A DNA stretch of 64,000 nucleotides from MFD00082-c5 sp963697995. GTDB lineage: Bacteria; Chlamydiota; Chlamydiia; Chlamydiales; JAJFMB01. The stretch covers positions 1,488,001-1,552,000 of the forward strand of contig OY969110.1 of assembly GCA_963697995.1 (NCBI GenBank). The letters run 5' to 3'. The position numbers and the translations under genes are program-made. Positions 42,632 to 50,671 of this stretch are shown here, one piece after another (the stretch's first letter is position 1; each line of letters opens with the position of its first letter). Below the pieces are notes generated by a model. That model had not been told where the DNA came from and did no database searches. It saw only the letters and a program-made list of their open reading frames with translations.

Positions 42632-44458
42632 ATGAATCCTTTAACTATTCTTAATAAACTAGAGGCTCGATCGTTAGAGGTCGACGCTCTTGGTGAAGAT
42701 CAGCTTATAGAAGTTGTTGAGGCAGCTCTCTCAGACGAGGCCTGGAGAGCTTCAAACCTCGATTTGACCAAGAAATTGATTCTACGCGTCGAGGATGTGG
42801 CAGCTAGCTCAAAGCCTGTAGCTCTTACCTTCTCTCCCCAAGAGGAGACAGATATTCAGAAGGTGATTTCCCTTTGCAAAGGTTTAATTAAAAAACTCGA
42901 TTTAAGTCAGCTTGGTTTTTTAGGGGTGGACCTTCCTAATATTCAGGAGCTTAAGAATTTAGAAGAGCTTTCATTAGTCGGTTGGGAAGAGTTAGAGAAA
43001 CTACCCGATTTAACAGAGTTTAAGCACTTAAAAAAAATGGATTTGGGTGGTTGTAAAAGTTTAAAAGATTTTTCTTTTTTGAAAGAACTTAAAGAGTTAG
43101 AAGTTCTTGATTTAACGGATTGTTCGATAACCGATTTTTCATTTTTAAAGGAATTGAAACACTTAAAAGTTTTGGATTTAAGTGGGTGTCGTATTAAGAC
43201 TTTTCCCGATTTAGGAGAGTGTAAAAACCTTGAATCAGTGACTCTTTGGGGATCTCAAGTTTCGACTCCTCTTTGTTTTAAAAATTTGAAGAGTATAAAT
43301 TTTGAGAACTCAAATATCGTTTTTACGGAAGAGGAGTGGAAGGAGTTTAAACGAGATAATCCCGATTGTTTGGTAAAAATCAATGAAAAGACTATAGAAC
43401 CTTTTGTGAAAGCTATTTTGGGTGTGGAACTGGAAGGAAAAAAAGGGTTGATCCCTTACTCTTTAGCAAAAAAGATGGCCGAGTACTTTTTTCTGCATCA
43501 AGTTAGAGAAAGGGAAGGGTATACGTATTATAACAAAGAGATGAGTGGATTGCCCTTTAGTTTTGAAGTTCAGGATAAGAGGATTATCATCTTGTTAAAG
43601 CAGGAGTTTAAAAAGGGGCATCAGTTGCTTTTAAATCTTCCCCACTTTTGTAAGAGGGGAGATTCAAAAAAAGTGACCATTGGATTAGATATTACGGACG
43701 GGGTTCCTTGCGCCTATCTTAGTCTGAATCTGTCTTTAGAAGAGAGATTAAAGGGAGCTTTTGGAAAAGAGCAACTGGCTAAAGAGCTTGATTATTTGAA
43801 AAAATATGGAGGGGTGGAGTTTTTGACTCGAGGGTCCCACAAGGCTAAACGAGGGGGAAAAGGTAAAGTGAAAGGGGATGAGATTGAGACGTTTACGATG
43901 TTTTTGGCTAAAGGAACAGGGAATGATCTTAAGGCCCTTGGTTTAAATGAAAAAGAGATCAGGGTGTGCTTTTTTGACATAAGCTTAGCTCTTCAAAAAA
44001 TGCACCACGATGGGGTGATTCATCGAGATATCAAGCCTTTAAATATTCTTGTGGGAAAAGATCACAGAGCAAAGATCAACGATTTTGGACTTTCAGGTCC
44101 TGAATTTATCGATGGTGGTCCTTTGTTATTCTTTTCCCCTGAAAAAGTTGAGAGGAAGAGAACACCTGCGCTTGATGAAGAGAAATCGGATGATCTTTTT
44201 GCCTTGGCATTGACGATCGTTGATATGGTTTCTAATATGGAGGGGTGGTCAAAGTTTTATTTTCTAAATTACAATAAGGAAAATCCTCGACTGGGGATTG
44301 AAATGGCATTAAATGACTTTAAAAAGGCCCTTGCGGAAAATAAATCGGAAGACTCGGATGAGAAGAGAGTGTATGAGTGTGTTCTAGATATTTTGAATAA
44401 TTACAACAAACCAAGCTATACCATAGATAACGTCGTTAATTTCTTGTCAAGTTCATAA
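42632..44458 (+). CDS. Leucine-rich repeat protein with C-terminal kinase-like domain
   Basis: The 608-residue protein has five or six LRRs (residues about 85-225: KNLEELSLVGWEEL, LKKMDLGGCKSL, LEVLDLTDCSI, LKVLDLSGCRI). A linker follows, then a eukaryote-type Ser/Thr kinase domain (about 335-605). The catalytic loop MHHDGVIHRDIKPLNILV (H464, R465, D466, N471), KINDFGLSG (D484) and an FSPEK activation-loop end are intact. The expected VAIK lysine seems missing: the strand reads VPCAYLSLNL (357-366). No glycine-rich loop fits well either (RGDSKKVTIG). No signal peptide or membrane segment is present. It may be an effector; activity is uncertain. Confidence 0.8.
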   Translation: MNPLTILNKLEARSLEVDALGEDQLIEVVEAALSDEAWRASNLDLTKKLILRVEDVAASSKPVALTFSPQEETDIQKVISLCKGLIKKLDLSQLGFLGVDLPNIQELKNLEELSLVGWEELEKLPDLTEFKHLKKMDLGGCKSLKDFSFLKELKELEVLDLTDCSITDFSFLKELKHLKVLDLSGCRIKTFPDLGECKNLESVTLWGSQVSTPLCFKNLKSINFENSNIVFTEEEWKEFKRDNPDCLVKINEKTIEPFVKAILGVELEGKKGLIPYSLAKKMAEYFFLHQVREREGYTYYNKEMSGLPFSFEVQDKRIIILLKQEFKKGHQLLLNLPHFCKRGDSKKVTIGLDITDGVPCAYLSLNLSLEERLKGAFGKEQLAKELDYLKKYGGVEFLTRGSHKAKRGGKGKVKGDEIETFTMFLAKGTGNDLKALGLNEKEIRVCFFDISLALQKMHHDGVIHRDIKPLNILVGKDHRAKINDFGLSGPEFIDGGPLLFFSPEKVERKRTPALDEEKSDDLFALALTIVDMVSNMEGWSKFYFLNYNKENPRLGIEMALNDFKKALAENKSEDSDEKRVYECVLDILNNYNKPSYTIDNVVNFLSSS

Positions 44459-44589
44459 GTTATATCTAAAATAATAATTAAATGAGTGTCTATTATCATG
44501 ACTTCAAAAAAAACACATAATTTAATAAGATATTAACTATAAAAACACTCTGATTAATGATAATATAAAAATAAAGTTTTGGGGGGCGT

Positions 44590-45966
44590 ATGTCTTTTAT
44601 AAGTCAGTTTGGTGTAACAGCTCAAAATAATGAGGTTCTTTTTCAAAAATTGAGTGGTTATAGCTCTGAGGATGCGATAATCTCCCATCTTAAAGATGAT
44701 GCGGATGCCTTAGCGTTTGTGATCGCACATTTACCTGAAGCTTCTAAACAAAATGTAAGCTTGGTGAAAAAGCTTGTAAACATAGCTCCCAATAATGAAA
44801 CCATTAAACAAATTGCTTCAGCAATCATTGGTCAACCGGATGTTTTAAAGGAAAAAATAGAAGAGCGTCTTGCCGCCTTTAATCAAGAGAGTCGTCCAAA
44901 TCAAGTAAAATTGCAAGAGGATTTAGTAACTATTTTGGTAGATGTTATAAAGGAAAAAGGTTCTTCCGATTCTCCAATGAGATCTTTTGAGAATATATTA
45001 AGGGAACAAAAAGGGGTTCGTCTAGGTGATGTAAAAGATAAAGTTTACGATAGGGCTTTTAAAGAGGCTCTTCAGGGAAATTTTACCTTAGCAAATCTTT
45101 TGGATAAGTCGTATTCAAAAATAAATTTAAGTGAAAGTGATATTGAAAAGCATTTTACTCATGCCATTGCATTATTTAAAATGTTTCCTAACGCTAATAA
45201 AGAGGTGTTGAGGGGTGTGATGGGTAAGTTAAAAGGGGAGTACTTGCAAAAAGTTGCGCAAGTTCTTGCGGAAGGTTTACCTCCTCCAGAATTAAACCAG
45301 AAACTTCAGATGCTAAAAGAATTGTTACCTGAAGATTTTAAACATTTAAAAGAAGATTGCACTAGATTAATAGCAAATTTAAAGGATACACAATTAGAAC
45401 CTTTGGCTGGTTCGTTGGTAAATACTCATCCAGATCACAGCGGGGTTTTGCGATCATTGTCTACATTTGTTCAATTTTTAGGGAGTCCTGAAGCCTCACA
45501 GGAGGAATTTTTATTTAATTTACTGCCGGTGAATGATGACTTAAAAATTGATTTTTCACAAAAGGGTGAGAGCGATATTTTATTTGGAGCTTTAATGAGT
45601 TGTACAGCAGAAGCTTTTGCGAAGGCTGTCTTGAAGGCAGAACAGTCAGGATCGAATGCAGTCCATCAATTTGATAACTTGAACGAATTGAGACAAGTTA
45701 TTCAAGAGATTGGTGGAAAGCTGGGAAGGGAAGTCGATATTGAGGTAGAAATGCAGACAGGTGATGATGTCATGATGACAAACTTGATGAGATTAATACC
45801 TGGAACTGAGTACCAACAGGTGAGGGATGCTTTAACAGAGGTAGAAAATAAAGTGATGTTTGAGGGATGGCTTGCAGGTCAGGATGAAGAGCAGATTAGG
45901 GAAAATTATACGACTTTTGCTGAAATGGTTGCAGCTTATAAAGAGACTGGTTTTGATGAGTTTTAA
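44590..45966 (+). CDS. Hypothetical alpha-helical protein, 458 aa
   Basis: The protein starts at ATG 44590 with GGGGGG upstream. It is acidic to neutral and almost all helix-forming (many Leu, Lys, Glu; few Gly or Pro), with repeated phrases such as LPEASKQNVSLVKKL and LPPPELNQKLQMLKELLPEDFKHLKED. No membrane segment, signal peptide or catalytic motif is seen. It follows the LRR-kinase gene by 131 bp of A/T-rich DNA. The family is not recognised. By position it may be another host-interaction protein. Confidence 0.65.
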   Translation: MSFISQFGVTAQNNEVLFQKLSGYSSEDAIISHLKDDADALAFVIAHLPEASKQNVSLVKKLVNIAPNNETIKQIASAIIGQPDVLKEKIEERLAAFNQESRPNQVKLQEDLVTILVDVIKEKGSSDSPMRSFENILREQKGVRLGDVKDKVYDRAFKEALQGNFTLANLLDKSYSKINLSESDIEKHFTHAIALFKMFPNANKEVLRGVMGKLKGEYLQKVAQVLAEGLPPPELNQKLQMLKELLPEDFKHLKEDCTRLIANLKDTQLEPLAGSLVNTHPDHSGVLRSLSTFVQFLGSPEASQEEFLFNLLPVNDDLKIDFSQKGESDILFGALMSCTAEAFAKAVLKAEQSGSNAVHQFDNLNELRQVIQEIGGKLGREVDIEVEMQTGDDVMMTNLMRLIPGTEYQQVRDALTEVENKVMFEGWLAGQDEEQIRENYTTFAEMVAAYKETGFDEF

Positions 45967-46030
45967 TCAGACTGTTAATTGCTTTAAGAGAATTTTAAAG
46001 GATAATCAGGATGGGAAATTCAGCGCTATT

Positions 46031-46311
46031 TAGTCGGCCCTGAAAAAGTAAGGGTTCCTTGAGAAAAATTTGCAGTTAACGAGGAGGAGAGACATAGCCT
46101 ATTTTGCAAGTTTTAATTATATGACAATGAGAAAAGCTCTAAAATTTCGCGAATGGAACACGCACTCTCCAAAGAAAAGGTGATCCTTTTGCAACAAAAA
46201 AAGCGGTGAACGACGCTTCCCCCTCCTTCTCAAGGTTTGGTGAGGAGTAAAACGCATTTTTTGTTAAAAGGGGCACTTTTTTTTGGAGAGGACTTTTTTA
46301 AGGGCCGACTA
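46031..46311. mobile_element. MITE-like element, copy B (inverted relative to copy A, with extra internal DNA)
   Basis: The 281 bp element starts TAGTCGGCCCTGAAAAAGTA and ends TTTGGAGAGGACTTTTTTAA then GGGCCGACTA, flanked by TA on both sides. Its right half contains, in inverted order, the interior of copy A (AAGGTGATCCTTTTGC, GCGGTGAACGACGC, GGTTTGGTGAGGAGTAAAACGC). About 110 bp at the left are unique. It fills most of the 379 bp gap between two convergent genes; nothing else is seen there. Confidence 0.75.
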
Positions 46312-46345
46312 TTTAAAAAGACCTAGTACTATTTCCTTTTTACCC

Positions 46346-47146
46346 TTAGACACTCAATTTCTTAGTAGCAAGCGTGAGTCTTTTAAGACCAAACACGATA
46401 AGTGCTCCTAAAATGCATGAGAGGCATCCACTCATACTTGGGCTTTTAGGCACGATCATTTGAAGCGATCCCACCATAAATCCCGATAGAAGGCTTAAGG
46501 TGATGTTTTCGTGCCTCTTTAGTAGGTATTTGATCACTTTCGTAAAAGTCATGGCTCCAGCTAAAATACCCATTAGTAAAAAACTTAAAAAACCGACCGA
46601 ATTTAAAGGGGTCTTTCCCATTTGAACTAAAGCTTCGATTGCAGGTTCGTAGGCGTTAAAAAGATGAAGCACGTAGGAGCCTGATATACCTGGTAAAAGC
46701 ATGGCTGAGATGCTAAAATAGCCTGCAATAATCAAATTAAGGGGTGTTATATTTGCGTGCTTTAAACAGGGTTCCGGAAGGGTAAAAGCTATTAAAAATC
46801 CCAGAATAAGGGGAAGAACCCTTACCTTTTTGATCTCTTTAATCAAAAAAAATGTCGAGGCTAAAATTAAGCCGCAAAACGTGGCAAAAAGAGATTCTCT
46901 GTAAAGAGACAACAGGTGATGAATCACATGGGAGAAGAGAAAAATCGATGTTCCCATTCCCGCTAAAAGGAAAAAAATAGGGTACCCCTTTTTTTTCTCC
47001 TTCTCTAAAAAGTTTGTCCCAAAAGAGCTTAAAGAGTCGATGAGATCTTCGTAGATCCCTAAAAGAAAAGCTACTGTGCCACCAGAAATGCCCGGAATTA
47101 AGTCGCAAGCCCCCATAAGCAGACCGCTTAAAAAATGCTTAATCAT
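46346..47146 (-). CDS. popT: DUF368 family membrane protein (PopT-type undecaprenyl-phosphate transporter)
   Basis: The 266-residue protein has about eight membrane helices and the DUF368 signatures GACDLIPGISGGTVAFLLGIYE (residues 13-34) and MLLPGISGSYVLHLFNAYEP, the paired GISGG/GISGS re-entrant motifs. DUF368 proteins have recently been shown to recycle undecaprenyl phosphate across the inner membrane in other bacteria; I assign that role by family. It overlaps the rodZ stop by 4 bp. The link with rodZ suggests an envelope-growth unit. Confidence 0.85.
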   Translation of the reverse strand: MIKHFLSGLLMGACDLIPGISGGTVAFLLGIYEDLIDSLSSFGTNFLEKEKKKGYPIFFLLAGMGTSIFLFSHVIHHLLSLYRESLFATFCGLILASTFFLIKEIKKVRVLPLILGFLIAFTLPEPCLKHANITPLNLIIAGYFSISAMLLPGISGSYVLHLFNAYEPAIEALVQMGKTPLNSVGFLSFLLMGILAGAMTFTKVIKYLLKRHENITLSLLSGFMVGSLQMIVPKSPSMSGCLSCILGALIVFGLKRLTLATKKLSV

Positions 47147-47556
47147 ATCACATTCAAATACTTAGCAAAATACCAGGCGGCTAAAAGAATCACTCCAAGC
47201 GCTGCTATCCAGACGCCGTTTGGAAGCGATTTGACGTGAGATCCGGGATGCCCTCTAGACTCTAAAGTTCCGATTCCGTACGAAAAATCTTGTTTTTGCT
47301 TTAAAGGTCTTTGAAAAATATCGGGATGCTCTTTCACTAGTTTCTCTGTGTCCATTCCAAGATATAAGGCGTATTGTTTGATAAACCCTTGTGCGTACAC
47401 AGGAGAGATAAGTTTACTCATATCGCCCTCTTCGATCGCCTGGAGAAAATTCAGCCTGATCGAGGTTGCATTTTCAATCTCTCGTAAAGAGATCGCAAGC
47501 TCTTCTCTTCGCTGTTTGAACGACTGACCAATTTGTTTGACGTCATCCTTAATCAT
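47143..47556 (-). CDS. rodZ: Short RodZ-like cytoskeletal anchor protein
   Basis: From ATG 47556, preceded by AGAGGTGG, the protein has 137 residues. The N-terminal helix-turn-helix domain (IGQSFKQRREELAISLREIENATSIR; IEEGDMSKLISPVYAQGFIKQYALYLG) binds MreB in other bacteria. A short linker and one membrane helix (VWIAALGVILLAAWYFA) end the protein. The periplasmic domain of E. coli RodZ is absent, as in Chlamydia. An upstream ATG would add 30 poor residues. It is next to rnhC as in Chlamydia trachomatis (CT009 beside CT008). Confidence 0.85.
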   Translation of the reverse strand: MIKDDVKQIGQSFKQRREELAISLREIENATSIRLNFLQAIEEGDMSKLISPVYAQGFIKQYALYLGMDTEKLVKEHPDIFQRPLKQKQDFSYGIGTLESRGHPGSHVKSLPNGVWIAALGVILLAAWYFAKYLNVI

Positions 47557-47691
47557 AAGCCACCTCTTCATTGGATTGGTATCATTAAACGGCATTTGGT
47601 AGATTGAATCAAGTGGAAAATTCCTTGACTCATGAGAGGGGCCCATGAGATCATTGGGCTCATTAAAAACTTCGGGAAAAGGAGTCTTCAG

Positions 47692-48615
47692 TTGTCCTTT
47701 TTTGTCACAAAAATCGATTTGAATCTGGCTGCAAAGCTTAAAAACGATCTTAAAGAGAAAGGGTTTGTTTTAAGTCAGCCCGAACACACTCTTTTTTGTG
47801 GCAAAAAAAAAGGGGTGACTTTAGCTCTTTACACTTCGGGCAAGTTGGTCGTTCAAGGAAAAGAGAAGCAAGAGTTTATCGAGTTTTATCTAGAGCCTGA
47901 AATTTTGAAAAATCTCTCCTTTACCAATCCCACCGTTTTTCTCGATAAAACTGCAAGGATTGGGATCGATGAGTCGGGTAAAGGGGATTTTTTTGGTCCC
48001 TTGTGCATCGCAGGGGTGTTTGCTCAAGGGGAAGAAGTCGTTGCTTTAAATAAAATCGGGGTGAGGGACTCAAAAGAGATTGGCGATAAAGAGATTTTTG
48101 TGATCGCTAAACAAATTAGGGCGCAATTTGCGACCCATATCGTTAGAATCAGTCCAAAAAAATACAACGAGCTTTATCAAAAGTTTGGGAATTTAAATCA
48201 TCTTCTTGCCTGGGGGCATGCGACCTGTATTGAGGCGCTTCAGTTAAAAACAGGGTGTCAAAACGTGATTATCGATCAGTTTGCCAAAGAGAGCGTTGTG
48301 GAGGGGGCTCTTAAGAAAAAAGGGATCTCTTTAAACATCACTCAACGAACAAAGGCTGAAGAGGATACCGTTGTAGCAGCAGCTTCCATTATGGCAAGAG
48401 CCTCGTTTTTAGAGGGGCTTGAAAGGATGGGGAAAGAGTATTCTTTTTTATTTCCTAAGGGAGCTGGAAGTGGAGTTTTGAAGGCAGGTAGAGAGTTTTT
48501 AACAAGGTCTGGAGAAACGGCCTTGAGAGAGGTTTGTAAAGAGCATTTTAAGACGCTTGACCAAATACTTGGAAAACCAACACAATTGAAGAAATCTTTT
48601 TGGAGGTCATCATGA
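47692..48615 (+). CDS. rnhC: Ribonuclease HIII
   Basis: I choose the TTG at 47692, with AAAGGAG seven bases before, over the ATG at 47632, which would overlap rodZ's upstream region. The 307-residue protein has an N-terminal TBP-like substrate-binding domain (TLALYTSGKLVVQGKEKQ) and an RNase H fold starting RIGIDESGKGDFFGPLCIAG (DExxGxGD catalytic acids), then KKYNELYQKFGNLN and TKAEEDTVVAAASIMARA. It cleaves RNA in RNA-DNA hybrids. It is divergent from rodZ. Confidence 0.94.
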   Translation: MSFFVTKIDLNLAAKLKNDLKEKGFVLSQPEHTLFCGKKKGVTLALYTSGKLVVQGKEKQEFIEFYLEPEILKNLSFTNPTVFLDKTARIGIDESGKGDFFGPLCIAGVFAQGEEVVALNKIGVRDSKEIGDKEIFVIAKQIRAQFATHIVRISPKKYNELYQKFGNLNHLLAWGHATCIEALQLKTGCQNVIIDQFAKESVVEGALKKKGISLNITQRTKAEEDTVVAAASIMARASFLEGLERMGKEYSFLFPKGAGSGVLKAGREFLTRSGETALREVCKEHFKTLDQILGKPTQLKKSFWRSS

Positions 48616-49022
48616 GGCAAACAGTTTTAGCCGTTTTAGCAATGGCGCTTGTAGGGGTTCTGATTTTTTTAAATTACGCAAGCCCTGTGTTTTCAAAGCA
48701 GTTTATCGATCCTAACCAAATTCAAGGGGTTGATGTGTACTATAAAGGGATTCCCTACACTCTAAACATGTCTCAGCAAAATGCTCTTTTAGCTCTTGTC
48801 AACAATAGCCTTACGATTCAGACCCTACCTGCACTTCAAGAGAATGCATCACAAGTCGATAAAGTTGTTTTTTATCCTTTGGGGCAGTCTAAGCCCCTTG
48901 TGTTAATTCTCAAAGGGGAAAATTCGGTCCATTTTACCTATTTTACTCTCGATGGTAAGGCGTTCAAAGAACCCCAACCAGGTCATTTAAAAGAGCTTTT
49001 AGAGACCACCTATGATAGTTAA
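48612..49022 (+). CDS. Small membrane-anchored hypothetical protein
   Basis: From ATG 48612 (GGAGG at 48602) the protein has 136 residues: an N-terminal hydrophobic anchor (TVLAVLAMALVGVLIFL, residues 3-20) and a beta-rich soluble domain probably outside the cytoplasm (GVDVYYKGIPYTLNMSQQNALLALVNN, VVFYPLGQSKPLVLILKG, VHFTYFTLDGK). It overlaps rnhC by 4 bp and recN by 11 bp, so all three are coupled. The family is not recognised. Confidence 0.75.
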   Translation: MRQTVLAVLAMALVGVLIFLNYASPVFSKQFIDPNQIQGVDVYYKGIPYTLNMSQQNALLALVNNSLTIQTLPALQENASQVDKVVFYPLGQSKPLVLILKGENSVHFTYFTLDGKAFKEPQPGHLKELLETTYDS

Positions 49023-50619
49023 GTTGCTGATTGAAAATTTAGTTTTGGTCGAAAGGGCCGAAATGAATTTTTCTAAAGGGTTTAATGTCTTGACGGGAGA
49101 GACCGGCGCTGGTAAGTCAGCTGTGATGGCCGCTCTCTCTTTTTTGATGGGCAAGCGCCAAGATGTCCAATTAATTCGAAAAGGGGCTGAAAAAGGGGTT
49201 GTCGAAGGGCATTTTGAGGCTCCTCTTAGCGTTGCTAATTATTTGAAAGAAAGGGGGATTTCTCACGATCCAGGCGATGCTCTGGTTATTAAAAGGGAAC
49301 TTAAAATCGATGGGAAGGGTGCGATTTTTATCAATCAGCAAAGAGTCCAGGGGCATGTGCTTAAAGAGCTTGGTGGGTTGTTGATCACTCAGGTGGGGCA
49401 GCTTGCGATTATGACCCTTTTTGATCCGGAAAATCAATTGAAATTGCTCGACTTATTTGGAGAAATCGATTCTCAAAACTACAAAAAGGTGTATCTTGAG
49501 GAAAAGAAGTTAGAAGATGAAGTGGCTTATCTTAAAAAGGAAAACTTTAGCAAAGATTTGGCCCTTTCTTCACTTGATTTAGATATCGAAGAGATTGAGT
49601 CGGCTCATCTCAAAGAGGGAGAGGAAGAGGAACTTTTTCAAGAGTACACCAGGTTAAATCAATCTGAACAGTTAGCTAGTTTAGTTCAGGAGTGGCTAGC
49701 TCTTTTTTCTGAAGAGGGGGGAGGGCTTGAAAGAGAATTAAAGCGTGCCAAAAGAGGAATTGACCAGCTTTTTTCAATGGATGAGAGTCTTAAAGGGGCT
49801 GCAGAATCGGTAAAAACAGCTCTTTTAGAGCTTCAAGAGGTCGTTAATACCTTATCACATTATGAGAGTCGCCTCGAATTTAGCCCGAAGAGGTTAAACG
49901 AAATCGATGAAAAATTAAGCCTGATTGCTCGTTTAAAAAGGAAGTGGGGGAAAAACACTGAAGAGATTCTTTCCTCTTTGGATGCCTTAAAAACCAAACG
50001 AAAAAAACTTCTCTTTTTAGAAGATGAACTGATTTCGTTAGAAGAAAAACTCTCCTCTTTAAGGGGAATAAGGCAGCTTTTGAGTCGTGAGCTGACTGAA
50101 AAAAGAAGAGAGGGGGCTTTAAAACTTACCCAACTCATGACAAATGAACTTAAAAAACTGAATATGCCAGGAGCTCACTTTAGTGTCGAAGTGAAACAGT
50201 CAAGGGGGAGCTGCACTGGTGAAGATTTTGTTGAATTTACCCTCTCTGCCAACCTTGGGGAAAAAGCGCTCCCTTTAAGGCAAGCGGCAAGCGGCGGTGA
50301 GATCTCTCGGGTGATGCTCGCTTTTTATGCCCTTTTAGCGGAAAAAGAGGAAACCCCCATCTTAATTTTTGATGAGATCGATGCCAATATTGGAGGAGAA
50401 ACAGCACAAATTATTGGAGAAAAGCTAAAAGAGATCGGGAAAAACCACCAGGTGCTTTGTATTACCCATTTCCCCCAAACGGCTAAGTCGGCAATCACTC
50501 ATTTTAGGATAAGAAAAGTAGAGGAGTTTGGAAGGACTTTGACCAAAATAGAGCTTTTATCCAAAGAGATGAGAAGAGATGAGCTAAAAAGAATGGTAGG
50601 AGGAGAGGTTTTTGTTTAA
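49012..50619 (+). CDS. recN: DNA repair protein RecN
   Basis: The 535-residue SMC-like ATPase has the Walker A GETGAGKSA at residues about 29-37, a central coiled coil (residues 150-360) and the C-terminal signature QAASGGEISRVMLAFYALLA, followed by Walker B PILIFDEIDANIGGETA. It starts MIVKLLIENLVLVERAEMNFSKGFNVLTG, a typical RecN beginning. It acts in double-strand break repair. Slightly short for the family (E. coli 553). Confidence 0.95.
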   Translation: MIVKLLIENLVLVERAEMNFSKGFNVLTGETGAGKSAVMAALSFLMGKRQDVQLIRKGAEKGVVEGHFEAPLSVANYLKERGISHDPGDALVIKRELKIDGKGAIFINQQRVQGHVLKELGGLLITQVGQLAIMTLFDPENQLKLLDLFGEIDSQNYKKVYLEEKKLEDEVAYLKKENFSKDLALSSLDLDIEEIESAHLKEGEEEELFQEYTRLNQSEQLASLVQEWLALFSEEGGGLERELKRAKRGIDQLFSMDESLKGAAESVKTALLELQEVVNTLSHYESRLEFSPKRLNEIDEKLSLIARLKRKWGKNTEEILSSLDALKTKRKKLLFLEDELISLEEKLSSLRGIRQLLSRELTEKRREGALKLTQLMTNELKKLNMPGAHFSVEVKQSRGSCTGEDFVEFTLSANLGEKALPLRQAASGGEISRVMLAFYALLAEKEETPILIFDEIDANIGGETAQIIGEKLKEIGKNHQVLCITHFPQTAKSAITHFRIRKVEEFGRTLTKIELLSKEMRRDELKRMVGGEVFV

Positions 50620-50671
50620 TAAAAAGGGGGGTAATGGTATAATAGATTTTTAAAAAAAAGATTTTTTTATT

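Noticed and set aside
47557..47691. Upstream starts of rodZ (47646) and rnhC (47632)
   Set aside because: Both would overlap each other head to head and lack proper ribosome sites; inner starts at 47556 and 47692 have them.
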